DNA from: Hydractinia symbiolongicarpus
Lineage: Eukaryota; Cnidaria; Hydrozoa; Anthoathecata; Hydractiniidae
Reading direction: 5' to 3'
NCBI RefSeq assembly: GCF_029227915.1
Contig: NC_079878.1
Span: forward strand, 3,970,001-4,034,000
Length of the DNA stretch: 64,000 nt
Shown: piece after piece, positions 58,101-64,000 of the stretch
Layout of the letters: each line of letters starts with the position of its first letter
Numbering within the stretch: the stretch's first letter is position 1
Position numbers and translations under genes: made by a program
Notes under the pieces: generated by a model
Database searches by the model: none
The model's input: only the letters and a program-made list of their open reading frames with translations
What the model was told of the DNA's origin: nothing

Positions 58101-58250
58101 ATTAAGAAGAATGTTACTTCTTGTAGACAAACTGGATCATTTATAACATTTATCAGGTCACACTCCAAAGTTAGTTAAATTAAGTCCCACAGTCAATCGT
58201 TTCACTGTTAAAGGCGATGCAACCTAGTAATATCAAAATACTATCGCTAA
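52114..58250. repeat. Homogeneous four-monomer (1,540-bp) higher-order repeat
   Basis: The anchor CGGATTGATACCGCCAAGAA of the 48-bp-duplication monomer recurs at 52881, 54421, 55961 and 57501, exactly 1,540 bp apart. Each unit has four monomers, one with the 48-bp duplication (for example 52893-52940 repeated from 52941). Copies differ at only a handful of positions, such as GGTAGGAATATG versus GGTACGAATATG, so homogenisation is recent. Confidence 0.9.
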
Positions 58251-61200
58251 ATACATGTTGGTACGAGTATGTGACGCAATCATTGTAACTCAAACGGATT
58301 GATACCGCCAAGAAGTCGATGAAGTGTAGTTTTTGAGAATCTCTCTATTTCTTCAGCGCATGCTAACGGCAAGGATTAGTCCCACAGTAAAAAAAGACTT
58401 ATTAATCTAAATTTTTAAATAAAGCACTACCACAGAGCCTAGTGTACTCGCTGAATTCCAGCAATCATGTCGAATTAAGAAGAATGGTATTCCTCGGAGC
58501 CCAATTGGCTCAATTATGGCATTTAGAAAGTCACATTCCAGAATCAGTTCAATTAAGTCCCACAGTCAATCGTTTCACTGTTAAAAGCGATGCAACCTAG
58601 TAATATCAGAATACTATCGCTAAATACATGTTGGTACGAATATGTGAGGCAACCGTTGTAACTCAAACGGATTGATACCGCCAAGAAGTTGATGAAGTGT
58701 AGTTTTTGAGAATGTCTCTATTTCTTCAGCGCGTGCTAACGGCCAGGATTAGTCCCACAGTAAAAAAAGACTTATTTATCTAAACTTTTAAATAAAGCAC
58801 TACCACAGAGCCTAGTGTACTCGCTGAATTCCAGCAATCATGTCGAATTAAGAAGAATGGTATTCCTTGGAGTCCAATTGGCTCATTTATCGAGTTTACA
58901 AGGTCACAGTCCAGAATCAGTTCAATTAAGTCCCACAGTCAATCGTTTCACTGTTAAAAGCGATGCAACTTAGTCACATCGGAAAGAAATCACTAAATGC
59001 ATGTTGGTACGAATATGCGACGCAATCGTTGGAACTCAAACTGATTAACACCGTTAGAAAGTCAATGAAATGTAGTTTTTGAAACTGTCTCTATTTCTTC
59101 AGTGCAAACTAACGGCTGGGATTGGTCCCACAGTAAAAAATGACATATTTAACTTAATTTTTAAATAAAACTCTACCACAGTGCCCAGTGCAATCGCTGA
59201 GTTCCAGCAATGAAGTCAAATTAAGAAGAATGTTACTTCTTGTAGACAAACTGGATCATTTATAACATTTATCAGGTCACACTCCAAAGTTAGTTAAATT
59301 AAGTCCCACAGTCAATCGTTTCACTGTTAAAGGCGATGCAACCTAGTAATATCAAAATACTATCGCTAAATACATGTTGGTACGAGTATGTGACGCAATC
59401 ATTGTAACTCAAACGGATTGATACCGCCAAGAAGTCGATGAAGTGTAGTTTTTGAGAATCTCTCTATTTCTTCAGCGCGTGCTAACGGACAGGATTAGTC
59501 CCACAGTAAAAAAAGACTTATTTATCTAAATTTTTAAATAAAGCACTACCACAGAGCCTAGTGTACTCGCTGAATTCCAGCAATCATGTCGAATTAAGAA
59601 GAATGGTATTCCTTGGAGTCCAATTGGCTCATTTATCGAGTTTTCAAGGTCACAGTCCAGAATCAGTTCAATTAAGTCCCACAGTCAATCGTTTCACTGT
59701 TAAAAACGATGCAACCTAGTAATATCAGAATACTATCGCTAAATACATGTTGGTACGAATATGAGAGGCAACCGTTGTAACTCAAACGGATTGATACCGC
59801 CAAGAAGTCGATGAAGTGTAGTTTTTGAGAATGTCTCTATTTCTTCAGCGCGTGCTAACGGCCAGGATTAGTCCCACAGTAAAAAAAGACTTATTTATCT
59901 AAATTTTTAAATAAAGCACTACCGCAGAGCCTAGTGTACTCGCTGAATTCCAGCAATCATGTCGAATTAAGAAGAATGGTATTCCTTGGAGTCCAATTGG
60001 CTCATTTATCGAGTTTACAAGGTCACAGTCCAGAATCAGTTCAATTAAGTCCCACAGTCAATCGTTTCACTGTTAAAAGCGATGCAACTTAGTCACATCG
60101 GAAAGAAATCACTAAATACATGTTGGTACGAATATGCGACGCAATCGTTGGAACTCAAACTGAATAACACCGTTAGAAAGTCAATGAAATGTAGTTTTTG
60201 AAACTGTCTCTATTTCTTCAGTGCAAATTAACGGCTGGGATTGGTCCCACAGTAAAAGATGACATATTTAACTTAATTTTTAAATAAAACGCTACCACAG
60301 TGCCCAGTGCAATCGCTGAGTTCCAGCAATTAAGTCAAATTAAGAAGAATGTTACTTCTTGTAGTCAAACTGGCTCATTTATCACATTTTTAAGGTCAAA
60401 GTCCAAAATCAGTTCAATTAAGTCCCACAGTCAATCGTCTCACTGTTAAAAGCGATGCAACCTAGTAATATCAGAATACTATCGCTAAATACATGTTGGT
60501 ACGAATATGTGAGGCAACCGTTTTAACTCAAACGGATTGATACCGCCAAGAAGTCGATGAAGTGTAGTTTTTGAGAATGTCTCTATTTCTTCAGCGCGTG
60601 CTAACGGCCAGGATTAGTCCCAAATTAAAAAAAGACTTATTTATCTAAATTTTTAAATAAAGCACTACCACAGAGCCTAGTGTACTCGCTGAATTCCAGC
60701 AATCATGTCGAATTAAGAAGAATGGTATTCCTTGGAGTCCAATTGGCTCATTTATCGAGTTTACAAGGTCACAGTCCAGAATCAGTTCAATTAAGTCCCA
60801 CAGTCAATCGTTTCACTGTTAAAAGCGATGCAACTTAGTCACATCGGAAAGAAATCACTAAATACATGTTGGTACGAATATGCGACGCAATCGTTGGAAC
60901 TCAAACTGATTAAAACCGTTAGAAAGTCAATGAAATGTAGTTTTTGAAACTGTCTCTATTTCTTCAGTGCAAACTAACGGCTGGGATTGGTCCCACAGTA
61001 AAAAATGACATATTTAACTTAATTTTTAAATAAAACTCTACCACAGTGCCCAGTGCAATCGCTGAGTTCCAGCAATGAAGTCAAATTAAGAAGAATGTTA
61101 CTTCTTGTAGTCAAACTGGCTCATTTATCACATTTTTAAGGTCGAAGTCCAAAATCAGTTCAATTAAGTCCCACAGTCAATCGTCTCACTGTTAAAAGCG

Positions 61201-64000
61201 ATGCAACCTAGTAATATCAGAATACTATCGCTAAATACATGTTGGTACGAATATTTGACGCAACCGTTCTAACTCAAACAGATTGATACCGCCAAGAAGT
61301 CGATGAAGTGTAGTTTTTGAGAATCTCTCTATTTTTTTGCCAAGAAGTCGATGAAGTTTAGTTTTTGAGAATCTCTCTATTTCTTCAGCGCTTGCTAACG
61401 GCCAGGATTAGTCCCACAGTAAAAAAAGACTTATTTATCTAAATTTTTAAATAAAGCACTACCACAGAGCCTAGTGTACTCGCTGAATTCCAGCAATCAT
61501 GTCGAATAAGAGGAATAGTATTCCTCGGAGCCCAATTGGCTCATTTATGGCATTTAGAAAGTCATATTCCAGAATCAGTTCAATTAAGTCCCACAGTCAA
61601 TCGTTTCACTGTTAAAAGCGATGCAACCTAGTAATATCAGAATACTATCGCTAAATACATGTTGGTACGAATATGTGAGCCAACCGTTGTAACTCAAACG
61701 GATTGATACCGCCAAGAAGTCGATGAAGTGTAGTTTTTGAGAATGTCTCTATTTCTTCAGCGCGTGCTAACGGCCAGGATTAGTCCCGCAGTAAAAAAAG
61801 ACTTATTTATCTAAATTTTTAAATAAAGCACTACCACAGAGCCTAGTGTACTCGCTGAATTCCAGCAATCATGTCGAATTAAGAAGAATGGTATTCCTTG
61901 GAGTCCAATTGGCTCATTTATCGAGTTTACAAGGTCACAGTCCAGAATCAGTTCAATTAAGTCCCACAGTCAATCGTTTCACTGTTAAAAGGGATGCAAC
62001 TTAGTCACATCGGAAAGAAATCACTAAATACATGTTGGTACGAATATGCAACGCAATCGTTGGAACTCAAACTGATTAACACCGTTAGAAAGTCAATGAA
62101 ATGTAGTTTTTGAAACTGTCTCTATTTCTTCAGTGCAAATTAACGGCTGGGATTGGTCCCACAGTAAAAGATGACATATTTAACTTAATTTTTAAATAAA
62201 ACGCTACCACAGTGCCCAGTGCAATCGCTGAGTTCCAGCAATTAAGTCAAATTAAGAAGAATGTTACTTCTTGTAGTCAAACTGGCTCATTTATCACATT
62301 TTTAAGGTCAAAGTCCAAAATCAGTTCAATTAAGTCCCACAGTCAATCGTCTCACTGTTAAAAGCGATGCAACCTAGTAATATCAGAATACTATCGCTAA
62401 ATACATGTTGGTACGAATATGTGACGCAACCGTTGTAACTCAAACAGATTGATACCGCCAAGAAGTCGATGAAATGTAGTTTTTGAGAATGTCTATATTT
62501 CTTCAGCGCGTGCTAACGGCCAGGATTAGTCCCACAGTAAAAAAAGACTTATTTATCTAAATTTTTAAACAAAACACTACCACAGACTCTGGTGTACTCG
62601 CTGAATCCAAGCAATCATGTCAAATTAAGAAGAATGGTATTCCTTGGAGCCCAATTGGCTTATCTATCGCATTTACAAGGTCACAGTCAAGAATCAGTTC
62701 AATTAAGTCCCACAGTCAATCGTTTCACTGTTAAAAGCGATGCAACCTAGTAATATCAGAATACTATCGCTAAATACATGTTGGTACGAATATGTGAGGC
62801 AACCGTTGTAACTCAAACGGATTGATACCGCCAAGAAGTCGATGAAGTGTAGTTTTTGAGAATGTCTCCATTTCTTCAGCGCGTGCTAACGGCCAGGATT
62901 AGTCCCACAGTAAAAAAAGACTTATTTATCTAAATTTTTAAATAAAGCACTACCACAGAGCCTAGTGTACTCGCTGAATTCCAGCAATCATGTCGAATTA
63001 AAAAGAATGGTTTTCCTTGGAGTCCAATTTGCTCATTTATCGATTTTACAAGGTCACAGTCCAGAATCAGTTCAATCAAGTCCCACAGTCAATCGTTTCA
63101 CTGTTAAAAGCGATGCAACTTAGTCACATCGGAAAGAAATCACTAAATACATGTTGGTACGAATATGTGACGCAACCGTTGTAACTCAAACGGATTAACA
63201 CCGTTAGAAAGTCAATGAAATGTAGTTTTTGAAACTTTCTCTTGTTCTTCAGTGCGAACTAACGGTTGGGATTGGTCCCACAGTAAAAATTGACTTATTT
63301 AACTTAATTTTTAAATAAAACGCTACCACAGTGCCCAGTGCAATCGCTGAGTTCCAGCAATTAAGTCAAATTAAGAAGAATGTTACTTCTTGTAGTCAAA
63401 CTGGCTCATTTATCACATTTTTAAGGTCAAAGTCCAAAATCAGTTCAATTAAGTCCCACAGTCAATCGTCTCACTGTTAAAAGCGATGCAACCTAGTAAT
63501 ATCAGAATACTATCGCTAAATACATGTTGGTACGAATATGTGACGCAACCGTTGTAACTCAAACGGATTGATACCGCAGAGAAGTCGATGAAATGTAGTT
63601 TTTGAGAATGTCTCTATTTCTTCAGCGCGTGCTAACGGCCAGGATTAGTCCCACAGTAAAAAAAGACTTATTTATCTAAATTTTTAAATAAGGCACTACC
63701 ACAGAGCCCAGTGTACTGGTTGAAGTCCAGCAATTATGTCGAATTAAGAAGAATGTTATTCCTTGGAGCCCAATTGGCTTATTTATCTCATTTACAAGGT
63801 CACAGTCAAGAATCAGTTCAATTAAGTCCCACAGTCAATCGTTTCACTGTTAAAAGCGATGCAACTTAGTCACATCGGAAAGAAATCACTAAATACATGT
63901 TGGTACGAATATGCGACGCAATCGTTGGAACTCAAACGGATTAACACCGGTAGAAAGTCAATGAAATGTAGTTTTTGAAACTGTCTCTATTTCTTCAGTG
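58251..64000. repeat. More diverged satellite without regular 48-bp duplication
   Basis: Monomers keep the 373-bp period, but the 48-bp duplication appears only once (about 61290-61380). Scattered private variants, such as AATTAACGGCTGGG and TGACTCTGGTGTAC-type changes, increase towards the window end. Confidence 0.7.

Larger units (their letters stand above)
52114..64000. repeat. Satellite array, right arm
   Basis: The same ~373-bp satellite in the same orientation as the left arm, continuing from the monomer position where the left arm stops. No genes. It extends beyond the window. Confidence 0.97.

Overview
The window is eukaryotic: AT-rich DNA, spliced genes with GT/AG introns, many decayed transposable elements and two very large tandem-repeat arrays. 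The mix of elements suggests an invertebrate animal, most likely a cnidarian and perhaps a hydrozoan. This rests on a pogo-like transposon paired with a stand-alone HIRAN gene, a KMT5A-like SET gene of the kind I recall as expanded in cnidarians, BEL/Pao relics, a Helitron-like mini-element and hairpin elements with CCTCGTTCCTAG-like ends. The species is not established.

Layout. Positions 1-31575 and 52114-64000 are one satellite family with a monomer of about 373 bp. Monomers fall into diverged types that form higher-order repeats (HORs) of varying size: about 3.3 and 2.6 kb near the start, 1.84 kb around 10.4-14 kb, and 1.16 or 1.54 kb further on. The 1.54-kb unit is reiterated almost perfectly at 52.1-58.2 kb. 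Between the arrays lies a 20.5-kb block of unrelated sequence. The satellite resumes at the same base of the same monomer type where it stopped, so the block looks like one insertion into an existing array. Its ends carry imperfect inverted repeats, inverted clusters of a GCCTTGTGGGGACC motif and an 8-bp direct repeat, TATGTGTG.

Inside the block, left to right: a broken BEL/Pao pol relic (32.2-33.1 kb); small hairpin elements and a dispersed repeat family; a 99-bp Helitron-like element (36.9 kb); a 43-bp minisatellite built on the same motif as the block's ends (37.8-38.7 kb); a decayed TTTTGGCGG-type MITE (38.9-39.4 kb); a complete 3,477-bp pogo-like transposon (40093-43569); a very recent-looking template-switch rearrangement (45.6-47.5 kb); and a three-exon, 5'-incomplete KMT5A-like SET-domain gene (46966-49123).

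The best candidate for a new system is the two-gene transposon. It has 41-bp perfect terminal inverted repeats, TA target duplications and iterated subterminal motifs. An apparently intact spliced DDE transposase (570 aa, DD35D) is divergently transcribed from a 216-aa HIRAN protein. The HIRAN protein carries a canonical PCNA-binding PIP box, QKDIRNFF, between two basic nuclear-localisation-like patches. The two genes share a 355-bp intergenic region with five iterons of a GAAC-N6-(A/G)TTC palindrome-like site. This suggests that replication-fork targeting, which Drosophila pogo gets from a PIP box in its own transposase, is here supplied by a separate accessory protein. All functional statements are inference from sequence.
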